The position numbers were made by a program, and so were the translations under genes. Positions 22,241 through 32,441 of a DNA stretch of 64,000 nt are shown here, piece by piece. This stretch comes from Ignelater luminosus (taxonomy: Eukaryota > Arthropoda > Insecta > Coleoptera > Elateridae): NCBI GenBank assembly GCA_011009095.1, contig VTPC01008288.1:124001-188000 (forward strand), given 5' to 3'. The notes below the pieces were generated by a model, which was not told the DNA's origin, made no database searches, and saw nothing but the letters and a program-made list of their open reading frames with translations. Position 1 is the first letter of the stretch. Each line of letters opens with the position of its first letter.

Positions 22241-23326
22241 ATGGACAAAATCGAGTATCGAGCTGTCATTAAATATTTGTTTTTGAAAGGCAATACGCCT
22301 TCGCAAATAAAAGATCAGTTGGATTCTGTGTATGGGGACTCTGCACCATCATTTACCACAGTAAAATTTTGGGCTGCTGAATTTAAACGTGGCCGTAAGA
22401 GCTTGGGAGACGATGAACGTTCGGGACGTCCAAAAACTGCAACTACCGACGAAAACATCGCCAAAGTTCACCAAATGGTGCTAGACGACCGCCGAATTAA
22501 AGTGAGAGAGATAGCAGAGGTTATGAACATGTCAAAAGAACGTGTTTGTCACATATTAAATCAACATTTAGGCATGAGAAAGCTGTCCGCGCGTTGGGTG
22601 CCGCATTTGCTCACGTTATACCAAAAACGTGTTCGAATGAATATTTCCAACGCTCTTTTGGCGCAGTCTAGGCGAAATAAATCCGAGTTTTGGCGCCGAT
22701 TAATTACTGTAGATGAAACTTGGATACACCATTATACGCCCGAAACAAAAATACCGGCTCCAAAAAAAAGCAAAAACTGTTTTTCAGCTGGGAGAGTGAT
22801 GGCGACTGTTTTTTGGGATAGTCATGGAGTTATTTTAATCGATTATCTTCAAAAAGGAAAAACCATTACAGGAGCATACTATGCATCATTACTTGACAAG
22901 CTGAAGGCAGAACTTGCGAAAAAACGGCCACATTTGCAGAAAAAGAAAATCCTGTTTCACCAAGACAACGCACCGTCTCACACCTCAGCGGTTGCCATGG
23001 CGAAAATCCACGAATTACGGTTTGAACTGCTTAACCATCCTCCTTACTCACCAGATATAGCCCCAAGCGACTTCTTTTTGTTCCCTCATCTAAAAATTGC
23101 GCTCGGAGGACAAAGATTTTCGTCAAATGAAGAGGCAATTACCTTCGTGAACAATTATTTTGCAGAGAAAAATGCCGAGTACTATTTGGACGGGTTACAG
23201 AGATGGGAGCATCGCTGGGAGAAGTGTGTAGAGTTACAAGGAGATTTTCAAAAAAAATGTCTTGTATGTTTGTTAGGTCGGAAACTTTTCAGACCACCCT
23301 CGTATGGGGATTGCAAGAAAGCCTAA
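22241..23326 (+). CDS. Mariner transposase, extended through the right TIR
   Basis: This is a cut-and-paste transposase of the mariner family, acting on its own TIRs. I start at ATG 22241 (MDKIEYRAVIKYLFLKGNTP), giving 361 residues; a GTG two codons earlier is in frame but not needed. Residues 1-110 hold the paired-like helix-turn-helix DNA-binding region. WVPHLLT (about 119-125) is the linker motif. The catalytic triad is visible: D158 in VDETW, D242 in HQDNAPSH and D277 in YSPDIAPSDFF, with exactly 34 residues between the last two (DD34D). Two oddities suggest damage. About a dozen residues usual between PETK and PAPKK (around 169-174) are missing. The stop normally near ELQGDF is lost, so the frame reads on through the right TIR into LINE-A sequence. 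Activity is therefore doubtful. The sequence resembles the irritans-like group. Confidence 0.93.
   Translation: MDKIEYRAVIKYLFLKGNTPSQIKDQLDSVYGDSAPSFTTVKFWAAEFKRGRKSLGDDERSGRPKTATTDENIAKVHQMVLDDRRIKVREIAEVMNMSKERVCHILNQHLGMRKLSARWVPHLLTLYQKRVRMNISNALLAQSRRNKSEFWRRLITVDETWIHHYTPETKIPAPKKSKNCFSAGRVMATVFWDSHGVILIDYLQKGKTITGAYYASLLDKLKAELAKKRPHLQKKKILFHQDNAPSHTSAVAMAKIHELRFELLNHPPYSPDIAPSDFFLFPHLKIALGGQRFSSNEEAITFVNNYFAEKNAEYYLDGLQRWEHRWEKCVELQGDFQKKCLVCLLGRKLFRPPSYGDCKKA
23275..23302 (-). repeat. Right terminal inverted repeat of mariner
   Basis: Complement of the left TIR with one mismatch, followed by TA at 23303. The transposase frame reads through it. Confidence 0.95.
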
Positions 23327-23860
23327 AGGAATCTGAACACCTAGTAATAAACAGTGAAGAAAGATTTGAAGTATTCATTAATGACGAAATTAAAGTATCT
23401 AGGTGGCATAATAGATAAGGGTGGACTAACCGAAAAAGAGATAAAAACACAGAATCCAGGAAGCAAATAAGGTAAGAGACACTCTTAACCCTGTATGGCG
23501 GAATAAAAAAATTTCAAGAAAAACACTATGCTATAGATGTGAGATATGGACCATAAATGAAGAAGTAAAAAGACGACTAAATACAATAGACTATCCAAAC
23601 TTCAACACATAACAAACGAAGAAACAGTGATAGATAGCATAGAGATGAGAGGTTTACGATGGTTTGGACATTTTCTGAGAATGCCAGAAGATCGATGGCC
23701 AAAGAAAATTTCCCAGTGGACTCTACCAGGACGCAAGGAACGACGAAGACCGAGGCGTTCCGGAAATGAAGGAATTACAAAAGTAATGCCAAAACGACAA
23801 TTGGATGAAGACATGGTACAACTTAGAGAGGAATAGAAAAGGGAACAAAGCATGGAATGA
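23305..23860 (+). pseudogene. LINE-A, part 2: C-terminal region after the mariner
   Basis: The LINE-A reading resumes after the mariner: SEERFEVFINDEIKVSR, YLGGIIDKGGLTEKEIK (the usual segment after the RT fingers and palm), then around 23590-23836 ITNEETVIDSIEMRGLRW, FGHFLRMPEDRWPKK, QWTLPGRKERRRPRR. The last segment is the W-x-G-H-x-x-R-M-P-x-D-R box followed by a basic PGR stretch, common at the C-terminus of insect LINE polymerases. The frame is interrupted by several stops. The element appears to end shortly after the stop near 23836. Confidence 0.75.
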
Positions 23861-26800
23861 CATGGATTTATGCAGGTTACATTGATATTGTTATATTTTA
23901 GCCATAAAAAAAATATAGCAAACTCTAATATTCTGAAAGTTGAGAATTCAGTGAATTCAGATATGTCGAGACCGACTAAGATTACTATTTAAAAAAATAC
24001 ATTTTTTGTTATAACTTGAAAACAATTGAATAAAACCAAAATCCAGCTATACAAAACAACAATGTTTTCCATTTTTCAAACAACGAAGACGCGGCCACCT
24101 GACGAAACTGGACAAAAAGTGATAATAATAGAACGTATAGATTTACTGACTTAACTTTATTTTAGTAAAAGCGTAGTCCTACATTTGATATTTCAGACGT
24201 GAATCTTATATCTTGTTGTTATCAATTAATTATCCTTGTACAGAAGTCAGATGACAACAAGATTTAGCAAACAATTTGTCTACTGTGATCATCACATCAT
24301 CAACGGCAGCCTGAGTAATGTAGAACAGAAATTTTCTACAATAGTAGACACGATCCCAAAGTTCGGAATTTGTAAAGAAATAACTAAGATTAAAAGTTAT
24401 AAGATGAAAACAAGACAATGACATCATACAAAAATCCTTAGCTACATACAGATACACATATGTATGTATATACTAGTCAGAGGATTTTCACAGGTTTTTT
24501 CTGGCATGATTTCACTGTAGGAAATCGAAATGTTTGGGAAATTTTGCCAAATACTTATTTCACGCTTGTATTGCTCAACATTATTTTATTTTAGAAGACA
24601 GATACCGACCGTATTTATTTAAATTTTAAATTTGTCACTCTTTTATAGAAATAAAACAAATTGTTAGGAAAATTTAAAATTGTGGTTTTCCTTCCTACAT
24701 CAAGATTGTAAACTGCGATAATTACAGGCGAATAACACTAATATAATAATTAATAAAGTTAAATCATGGTCATATTATGATAAAAGGCTACAGGTTTATG
24801 AATTTCTTGTTATTCATTCTTACATAAATTTACACCTGTAAAATTACACACCACAGGCTGTATGTTTAAATACAGTGCGGTCAAAATATCTAACTTGATT
24901 AATTGTAAATAGCAATCGTTATTTAAGTAGGCAAACTGTACTTATGACAGAAATTGTAAAAAGGAGAATTACGACTACATATTATCATAAATTACTACTT
25001 ATAAAAGATATCAAAAGTCGTTATTTTCTACACGGTTTCAAGAAATTCTACAAGGAATTTGTAACTTGCCACTTTGACAATTTATTGAAAATCGTGTATT
25101 TAGAAATGTTCACTCTTTTATATATTTTTTTAAAAATTAAAAACTATGTTATTGATTTCACAAATTTTTTAACCAACAAGCTATTATCAATCGACCTTTC
25201 AATAAGATTCTAAAGCCTTAAAGTTGATTAAAACGTAAATAGGTCACCAATCTCGTCCTTATCTTAGGTGGTTTTAAAACATTATTGTATTAATTAAATG
25301 TTTTCCCGAACGCAACAGTTTTATTTTGCTGCTATAATAAAATTGTTTGTTTTCAGAGAAAACTTCTCACAAATTCCTCCTCTTATTACGTTATACTTAT
25401 CGAATAACTAAACCTTATCGAGTAGCATAAAGATAAAAGAGCAGTGTCTAAAAATAAATAATGATAAAGATAATTAATAATAATCAAGAATGCACGTGTA
25501 TACATTTAAAAAAGTCCATTTGTTAAAAATATTCATATCTGTGTGCACGGTTTGCGAGAGCGCGTAATAAAAATCGTTCATGTCGCATATGCACGTACAC
25601 GACCCGAATATTTATATCAACTTACACAACGCACACACTGCTGGTGGTTTAAAGCATGACTATTACTAAAATACACATATTAAAGCTCACCTGCATTTCA
25701 CGACACGTGTGCGTAAACTGCAAATGCAACACTACCAACAACTTTAAACAATTAACAATTCAATGTCGCGGCCTTGTCATTGGCACTTCGCCATCCATGT
25801 GTATATATATGTGTGCTCTTTTTACTTGGTTGTTGGCACATTATATTATATCGCTCTTATTTATTTTTACGCGACGTTGTGCGTAGATTATTAAACTTTA
25901 AAACGCATTTTGAGCGAACTCCAAGAAAAAAAAAGAAAATGTAATATTTGGCTAGCAGTTTTTTAAGAACACCCATGAAAAATGGCATTAGATTTATAGA
26001 AACTTTAAAAATACAAGAACACAAATAGTTTAAGGTTTTCCTTGTCCATTTATCGATCAAATTTTTTTTCTAGCGAATTTTCAGACAGAAACAATTTAAA
26101 GGCAGAATAATTTTATTACCTCGAAAGTTGTACTGTACACATTTAAATGTCCTTTGCTACGTATCTTTAAGAAAATAAATATTCACACCGATTCGATGTA
26201 ACGTATATTGTCATGTTCACCTAGTGATAGACCGTGAAAAAAATCCCAATTACGGTTTGGAATTTATTAAAGAAAAATTTATTCATATAAGAGTGCATCT
26301 CACTGCAAAATATTATTTCGTACTTTATAATAGATCTTTCCTTCACCTCCCCTGCACTATATTGATCACTTATTATCCAAGAATCGCCAAATTCGTCCAG
26401 ATACGACAGTCTTCGTTGTCCCAAAAAGTTTCAAATAAGAAAAGCTTCTACTCAAGATTCTGTCTAACTCGCCTGGAATTCTATGGGAAAAGCTGTCTAA
26501 AAAACAGGAAGCTAACCTAGTATTTCTCAATCTGCACAGCGTGTCTCAAACTTGATGGTGTTAAATGGGTGTCTCTATTATTAATGTAACTACAAAAAAC
26601 TAATTGTACATTATTGTCTTAACTGCTGTAACGTTCCGTTTTTCCTTTACAATGTTAGCAAACAGAATCCTTACAATCGGCTCTTAAATGCCGTTTCAAG
26701 TAGTCGCTTTTTAAAATGTTTTTCGTTTAACAGTATTGAGTACTTCTCCTCGCTGATAGCTTCCGTTTGGATTTTTAAAGTCCCGCCAAAATACAATTAA

Positions 26801-27460
26801 ATTGGATTGGTACAAAATCATTGATGACATTTTTGAATCCACTTCGCAGTTTAAGTCGACCCTGCATGTTTGAATTCCCGTGTAAGATCAACATGCATTT
26901 TCTGTCATGTATTGTTCGACATTCGTTTAATAGGCGAACTCTAGAACGAGTGGTTGCGTTTTATCGATAATTTATTTTGTGTAAGTTTCTAGTTATTCCC
27001 CCCTGGAATTCATGAGATGAAATGGAAATTTCTACTTGCATCGTCACCTGATATTAAAAAGCATTTAAATTTTTCAATAGGGAAACGTCTCTTGTTTAAC
27101 TTATCCTAGGATTTGGTCGTTATTTTGTCATTGCAGTAACTCCCCGTGCTTACAAAAGCACTGCATCACTGCATTATTGGAAATCCTTGAAGGTATAAAA
27201 ACCTTGGGAGACTTCAGCTTGAATTCGTGTAATTGCAAAACTTAGGATGCCTGAAAAATTAGAAATATTTATTAGCAAAACCTAACTAGATTTTGCACAA
27301 CACTGAAAATCTTCCGTGGGTGTGGCTCTCTAAGATAAAGTGGCGTTGAATACAGCAGTTTCTTTGGGGCGATCAGTTGCACTTGGTTTACATCACCTTC
27401 GGCAACTCTGTGGTAAGCAACAAGATCTTTTAGACAAATAAATTGTCGTACATACCTGTG
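23861..27460. other. No recognised gene; AT-rich filler
   Basis: About 3.6 kb with no recognised coding, RNA or TIR feature. Open frames of 60-98 residues (24944, 25656, 26224 and minus-strand 24230, 25857) are F/L/I/K-rich and match nothing I know. A short stretch at 26810-26850 (ATTGATGACATTTTTGAAT) loosely resembles the end of MITE family A but has no partner arm. Confidence 0.4.
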
Positions 27461-27690
27461 AGTGATCTAAAATAATCGATGGCAGTTTGGATTTCTCGCG
27501 TTAACATTTCAGTTATTGTTTTCAGCTTAGAGTTGTCAGTGTTGCCAGTTGTCACTTAAGCAGCCAAAGGATGCAATTAGCTTTTTCTACCCCTCTTGTA
27601 GACAGAAGAAACCTTGTCTGTTTTCCAACAGAGATAAAAACGTTTAGTTTTTAAAATAAGAATAAATATAATTACAAAATCTTCATCATA
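27461..27690. mobile_element. Foldback MITE family A, copy 2 (one arm plus tail)
   Basis: It begins AGTGATCTAAAATAATCGAT then CTCGCGTTAACATTTCAGT, the same outer arm as copy 3 at 28985. The right arm is missing. Instead the sequence runs into a tail (GTTTTCCAACAGAGATAAAAA to AATAAGAATAAATATAATTA) that also follows copy 3 at 29440-29560. The shared tail shows that both copies derive from a longer parent repeat, with an internal deletion here. Confidence 0.6.
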
Positions 27691-27789
27691 CAGTTATATA
27701 AAAATCCAAATCAAATTTTTAAAAAATTGAAAATTATCGATCAGATCTTTAAAATCACTTTTTAGTTTAAGTCGATCCTGCTGCTTGCA

Positions 27790-28400
27790 GACCAAAAGGC
27801 ACGAAATTTCCAGACCCGGCCCAGATCGGTCCGACTGGGGACAAACCTGACACGGTCCGAAGAAAACCTGGCAACTTCTTGATCGGCCCGAGAGACCTGA
27901 ACGACCCAACAGGCCCGATAGACCCGAGAAATCCAAAAGGTTCAGGGGATTTAAACGATTTGATGGATCCGAGAATCCCGAGGGGCCAGAAAGTTCAAGA
28001 GGACCGATAGGCTCAAATGGCCCGACAGGTCTGAGAGATGCGATAGGCCCGAATAGTCTAACAGGCTCGATAGACCCGAGAAGTCCAAAAGGTTCAACAG
28101 ACCTGAACGGACTAATAGACCCGAGAAGCCCGAAGGGACAAAAAGACCAAGAGGACCGACAGACCCGTATGGTCTGAGAGATCCGACAGGTCCAAAGGGC
28201 CGAGAAGTCTAAAAGGTCCAACGGGTTCGAACGGCCCGGCAAACCTGAGAAGCCCGAAGGGCCAGAGAGTGTAAGAGGACTGACAGGACGTATACCGGAA
28301 AAGGCCGATAAATCTTTAAACTAAGGTTTGGCCCGATCCGAACCCGAGCTTCAACGCGAAAAGGCCCGACTAGAAACCCCGGCCCGTGCAGGCCTCTTTC
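27790..28400. repeat. GC-rich repeat with 9-bp periodicity, copy 2
   Basis: Same repeat as 20100-20610. A plus-strand frame reads with glycine (or Asp/Ser replacements) about every third residue (GPIGSNGPTGLRDAIGPN, GSIDPRSPKGSTDLNG), i.e. a 9-bp period, but stops break it. The 182-residue minus-strand open frame across it reads as low-complexity PFGLLGSI-like repeats. I treat it as a by-product of the periodicity, not a gene. The 3' end (GATAAATCTTTAAACTAAGG, GGCCCGACTAGAAACCCC, GCAGGCCTC) aligns with copy 1. Confidence 0.7.
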
Positions 28401-28984
28401 TCGTTAAGCCTAGACCTGAATTCTTTGGATTACGAAATTTGGTGACTGTTTAGAGGGAAAGGTTCTTTGGTTCAAGCAGTGACCAATATTGACACAGAAA
28501 TCGTGCGTGTTGCTATATACGAGTATGACTGACCTCGACAATTACCGGTCATTTTGTGAAGGCCATTTTTAGTAAATTATTCTGTATCAATACGTTCACT
28601 ATTTTATACTGTTAATTTTTCAATAAAATCTTTGTATCTTAGTCTCATTTTATTTTGTATTCATTTAATTCTGGGGCAGAACTTATGACCAGACTATACT
28701 GCGTACGGTGTAGTTTCTGAAAGATAGGACGCTATGAGTTGTAATAAACAAATTGAAATACTTAGCATACACGATTTTTTAAGTACAACTGATAGAATAT
28801 CGTGATGAACTTTTATCAAGTTTTTTAAGTTCATGCAGACGACAAAAATTTAACAAAATCTACGTAGACAGCTAGCTAGCTTCAATAGCAAAACAATTAT
28901 GTGAGGCGTATTATACTAAAAATAATTAATCTTTTAATAAGATACACTTTTCTATATGCTTGCACATGCATTTATAAAGCAACG
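28401..28984. other. No recognised feature
   Basis: AT-rich DNA between the GC-rich repeat and the next MITE; nothing recognised. Confidence 0.4.
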
Positions 28985-29210
28985 AGTGATGTAAAATGAT
29001 TGATGACAATTTAAATTCCCCGCGTTAACATTTCAGTGATTTTTGCAGCTTAAGGGTTAACAACGTTGTTAGCTATCACTTACCAGCCAATGGCGTACGC
29101 GTTGTCATGACAATGTCAAACAAGGCTAAATTAAGAAGGTAGTGCTACTAACGTTCAAATATATTTTTTTCGCGAGAAATTCAAATTTTCATCAATCATT
29201 TTAGATCACT
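28985..29210. mobile_element. Foldback MITE family A, copy 3 (full TIRs)
   Basis: The outer arms are AGTGATGTAAAATGATTGAT and, on the other strand, AGTGATCTAAAATGATTGAT, continuing through GACAATTTAAATT to CCGCG; about 40 bases pair with few mismatches. The interior CCAGCCAATGGCGTACG is shared with copy 1. At 226 bp with no coding capacity it is a typical non-autonomous DNA element. The autonomous partner is not in this window. Confidence 0.75.
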
Positions 29211-29212
29211 TA

Positions 29213-29399
29213 AGCCCAATTCACACCAGCAAGTTTTCCACTAGAAATGCAGGAAAGAATCAAACGAGTTCTAATTTTGTGCGTCAGCACGCGGAGTGCT
29301 AAGTCATTGACGACAAGCATGGTGTGAATGGTGGAAACGCATGCAACTGGATTGCATGCAATAATTGCACGCGTGGGCACGCGTAGTGTGAATTGGACT
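29213..29399. mobile_element. 187-bp MITE flanked by TTA
   Basis: The ends are AGCCCAATTCACACC and, on the other strand, AGTCCAATTCACACT. TTA flanks both sides (29210-29212 and 29400-29402), a three-base duplication known for PIF/Harbinger elements. Subterminal GCACGCG motifs repeat inside. It sits at the very edge of the family A element, so the insertions are adjacent or nested. Confidence 0.6.
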
Positions 29400-29439
29400 T
29401 TAGCGCACTTTCAAGAAGTATTAAATAGCTCAATACGTC

Positions 29440-29560
29440 AATAATTGGTGCAGTTAGTTCTTTTTACTATGTTTTTAGACAGGGCAAACCCTGGTTGTTT
29501 TCCAACAAGGACAAAAATGCTTGGTCTTTGAAATAAGAATAAATATAATTACAAGCATTT
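29440..29560. repeat. Tail repeat shared with 27570-27690
   Basis: TGCAGTTAGTTCTTTTTACTA, GTTGTTTTCCAACAAGGA and AATAAGAATAAATATAATTA match 27570-27690 in order. It is the continuation of the MITE A parent repeat on the far side of the nested element. Confidence 0.55.
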
Positions 29561-29739
29561 ATGAAATATTCAGAACAGGTTTTAAATACGTAAGGGGATA
29601 CACCATCCAGACCTATCGGAAGTTTTGGTATCAATGCTTTGAGACTTTCTAGATAAAGTTTCTAAATAATTAAAGACTCTGCATTATAGATCGAAGAGTT
29701 CTGAAAGAAAACCAATTCGAAATAGTCAAAGGCATTGAC

Positions 29740-30265
29740 GATATTTTGTGGGTAATAATTATTAAAGACAGAGAGTTTTTTTTTGCAAAACAACTCAACA
29801 CTCTTCTCAGCGTCACTTCCTCTAAATTCCAGTTCATATTGCGTAACTCCTCACATAATTACAAGAAGTTAGCCAAAGTTAGCTCGTTTAAAACTGCATT
29901 GTTCTCCACCAAAACTCAGTTCCGCGTGTTGTCCGGTCGGTTCGAACGGCGTCGGTAGTGATTCCAGTGATTCTGTTTTCCTGGTCAGGCCGTGCGTCGG
30001 TGTTCGGAGTCACCGGCTGACAATTCCATCTTCACTGTTACCCTGGTTACCGTACGTTTGAAGATGGCGAAGGTATGATCTTTGCCTTCCTAGGTATCCT
30101 CTTACCGAACACAGCTTCAGTCCATGCACACATGTAATGCCTGCGCACCAACCAATGGCGTAATTCAATCAACATTTTATCGAAGCGCCAACCGTTTTCC
30201 ACCGCCTCCATTACTAGTTCATCTTTACCGACAACCAACAATTTAGGCGGCACATAAAAAGCGGA
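29740..30265. other. Unassigned stretch with promoter- or exon-like hints
   Basis: Base composition rises in GC around 29880-30070. On the plus strand AACTCAGTTCCGCG contains an arthropod-like initiator TCAGT, and GAAGATGGCGAAGGTATGA at about 30060 could be a start codon in good context (MAK) followed by a splice donor. On the minus strand a 68-residue frame (30253-30047) includes LIELRHWLVRRHYMCAWTEA and passes a GTAAGAGG donor-like site. I recognise neither product, and both readings remain speculative. Confidence 0.2.
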
Positions 30266-30419
30266 AGATATGACGTAAAAACAAGAATGCTAATATGTAT
30301 GTACAAAGTGAAAGATTAATCTATGGAGATTCTTAAACTACTTGTGCTCTCCAAAAACATACACACTGGGTTCGGATACTAGAAAATTAGAGTCAAAAAA
30401 TTCATAGAACAATTCGTAA

Positions 30420-30785
30420 AGATCAATATGACAATTAGGAGAGAAATATCCACTACAATTTACACAAATAACAGAGTACCCTACCCAGACCTTGATCTAC
30501 ATATCTTCATTGTTGGTTTCATATAGTATGTAGACTTATGCTGATACTCTTAAATTTGCTTCTGAGTGTGACAAGTATGCCTCCACCATCTATCTCCAGC
30601 TTTTCAAGAAGTCAGCGATAAATAAGAGAATTTAAAATGATTAGCTATTATGAACAGAAGGGGCGCAACCATGTTTCAGTTAGAACAACGATATCGTAAT
30701 CCGAGACAGCCGAAGATAGATTAACTTTAAAGATATTACATTTATTTGACAAATCTTGTGGACGAGTTCGTATTATTTGTTTGGC
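30420..30785 (-). pseudogene. LINE-E: endonuclease fragment of a Jockey/CR1-type retrotransposon
   Basis: The minus strand from about 30785 reads QIIRTRPQDLSNKCNIFKV, NLSSAVSDYDIVVLTETWLR, then after a stop KLEIDGGGILVTLRSKFKS. This is the start of an apurinic-type endonuclease: the YDI(V/I)VLTETWL box holds the catalytic glutamate, and R-G-G-G-V-(L/A)-(I/V) is its usual next block. The remainder is absent or degraded. It is an isolated dead fragment. Confidence 0.75.
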
Positions 30786-30952
30786 TTTTAAAAGCTCCTC
30801 TTATATAAGCGACTTACAGATTCGTGAGCTTTTTAAAATTCATTAAAATCAATTTGAGATGTCTCGATGGTGAAAGTGTTGACTACACCTGCTGCATCGG
30901 CAGCTGGATTTAGCTGCGATACTGAGTTTGCGATAATTCGTAAATTATAGTA

Positions 30953-31592
30953 ATGGGGTCGTTTCCTGAAATGGATTTATTGAAATCTAAACAGATATTA
31001 TCATTCTAGACAGAATATATAGTTAATATCCTTTAACAGTTTTTTCCGTAATATGATAACGAAAGAGTTATAAGAAAATAAAATAATTTTTCTTTACTAG
31101 TGACGTCACAGTTCGTCGCTAGACGGTCTGTACAAATAGTAGAGCTGACAACGTCGCAATCGCGTTGTTGTGTCTTTGCTGTCATTCGTTAGTTGTCGGG
31201 TTTCTCCGCTTTGTCGATTTCAACCAAAGATAATATAATTATCTGTATTTTTTACGTTTGTTATTGACTATTGTTTTGTGATTCAGTGGTTAGCGTATTT
31301 GTATAAAACGTAAATATAATATATAATATATATAATAACATAATACCGCATAACCTCAACAATAAAATTCAAACTTCTAAGCGCTTCCTATATTACCGAC
31401 AGCACTTCCGTTTTCAGCGTTGTTATATCATCAAAGACTTGTGACGTCACAGGAGTAGCGGGAAAAGTTTTTTTAAACTTTAAATTGAAAAAAAAGTGAA
31501 AATAGAAGCAGAAAAAATCTGAAAAAAAAGCCAGTGTTAATTTAAAGCGAAAGCAACCCAAATAAGCAGAAATTTTAGGAAACGACCCCATT
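30953..31592. mobile_element. 640-bp element with inverted GGGGTCGTTTCCT ends
   Basis: The left end AATGGGGTCGTTTCCTGAAA and the right end, read on the other strand, AATGGGGTCGTTTCCTAAAA agree over about 20 bases. Inside, TGACGTCACA occurs near each end (about 31101 and 31441). No transposase is recognised; a 67-residue minus frame is low complexity. No target duplication is obvious, so the superfamily is undetermined. Confidence 0.6.
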
Positions 31593-32019
31593 GTCGTTGC
31601 ACCCTTTGCAGATAATATACCTAATCACGTTCTGGAGGCAATCTTTTATTTATATGCATTGTATAGCTTACAGAACTGACATAAACAATAAACCCACTTA
31701 TATGCAGAGCACTTAAGTCGACACATAGTATCAACTCATTTGTTGGTTTATTTCATTTATAAAAAAATTATCATTCTTTTACCGATATTATGACTTTAGT
31801 TTCAAAAGACCAATGCTGCCAACGTAACTCGATCAGCAAAGGTATAGTTTCGTTCCCGAAAAGAAGATTGTTCCTTTAACCGCATGTATTAATAAATGTT
31901 ACTAAATAATCTACAAACAAAAGTGCTCAATGTTACAAGAAAATACTTGAATTGATTTAGATGTATACCGTCAAAGGACCGTAAATGAAACTGCAATTAC
32001 ATCTGTTTGTTTAGATGGG
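31593..32019. other. No recognised feature
   Basis: AT-rich DNA; could include the body of the tRNA-like SINE called just downstream, but no second copy is present to define it. Confidence 0.3.
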
Positions 32020-32097
32020 TCCTCCAGAGTTAGAACTCGGCATCTCCTGGTTTGTAGTCGTTTGCTTAAACAACTGGGCTAGCGGCTGATGCTGATC
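32020..32097 (-). repeat. tRNA-like sequence, possible SINE head
   Basis: On the minus strand GCTAGCCCAGTTGTTTAAGC resembles a tRNA D-arm and Pol III box A, and about 35 bases later GAGTTCTAACTC resembles a T-arm and box B. The acceptor and anticodon stems do not close well, so this is a tRNA-derived SINE head or a tRNA pseudogene rather than a working tRNA gene. Confidence 0.35.
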
Positions 32098-32178
32098 TAG
32101 AATGTTTATCTTATATCGTCAATAAAACTTTGAAACAAACTTGACTCGGTATAAAATTTATAAATGCTAACAAAAGTA

Positions 32179-32441
32179 ATTGAAGGGGCGGGTGGATAAA
32201 GGGGTTATGTGACATTTTTCGGTTTTTTGAGATTTCAGTGTGAGTAAAGATGTTATGATGTGCTTTAGTAACCTATGGTATACCTTTTCTAGTCAGTCAA
32301 GCGTTAACTAATTCCGGTATAAGATATGAAGTACATAAAGGTGCTATGTAACACAATTCTTGCGTAAATGGTGTGAATAAAGAGGTTAACATCACAATTC
32401 AAAAATGTCACATAGCACCTTCATTCATCCACCCCTTCAAT
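32179..32441. mobile_element. 263-bp MITE with long TIRs, flanked by TA
   Basis: The left end ATTGAAGGGGCGGGTGGATA and the right end on the other strand ATTGAAGGGGTGGATGAATG continue through ATGTGACATTTTT, so about 43 bases pair with a few gaps. TA lies on both sides (32177-32178 and 32442-32443), as for Tc1/mariner-type elements. No coding capacity. Confidence 0.7.

Larger units (their letters stand above)
22063..23302 (+). mobile_element. Mariner element, nearly intact, flanked by TA
   Basis: A 1,240-bp element is bounded by inverted repeats that start CGAGGGTGGTC and agree at 27 of 28 positions (22063-22090 and 23275-23302). TA flanks it on both sides (22061-22062, 23303-23304), the standard mariner target duplication. 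Size, TIR length and the single internal transposase frame are normal for the family. It interrupts LINE-A between the RT catalytic box and the C-terminal part, so it is younger than that LINE insertion. Low decay, with an open frame almost throughout, also marks it as the youngest large element in the window. Confidence 0.97.

Noticed and set aside
27694-28242. 182-residue minus-strand open frame
   Set aside because: It lies wholly inside the GC-rich 9-bp repeat and reads as low-complexity PFGLLGSI-like text; openness follows from the periodicity, and the related block at 20.1 kb has different open frames.
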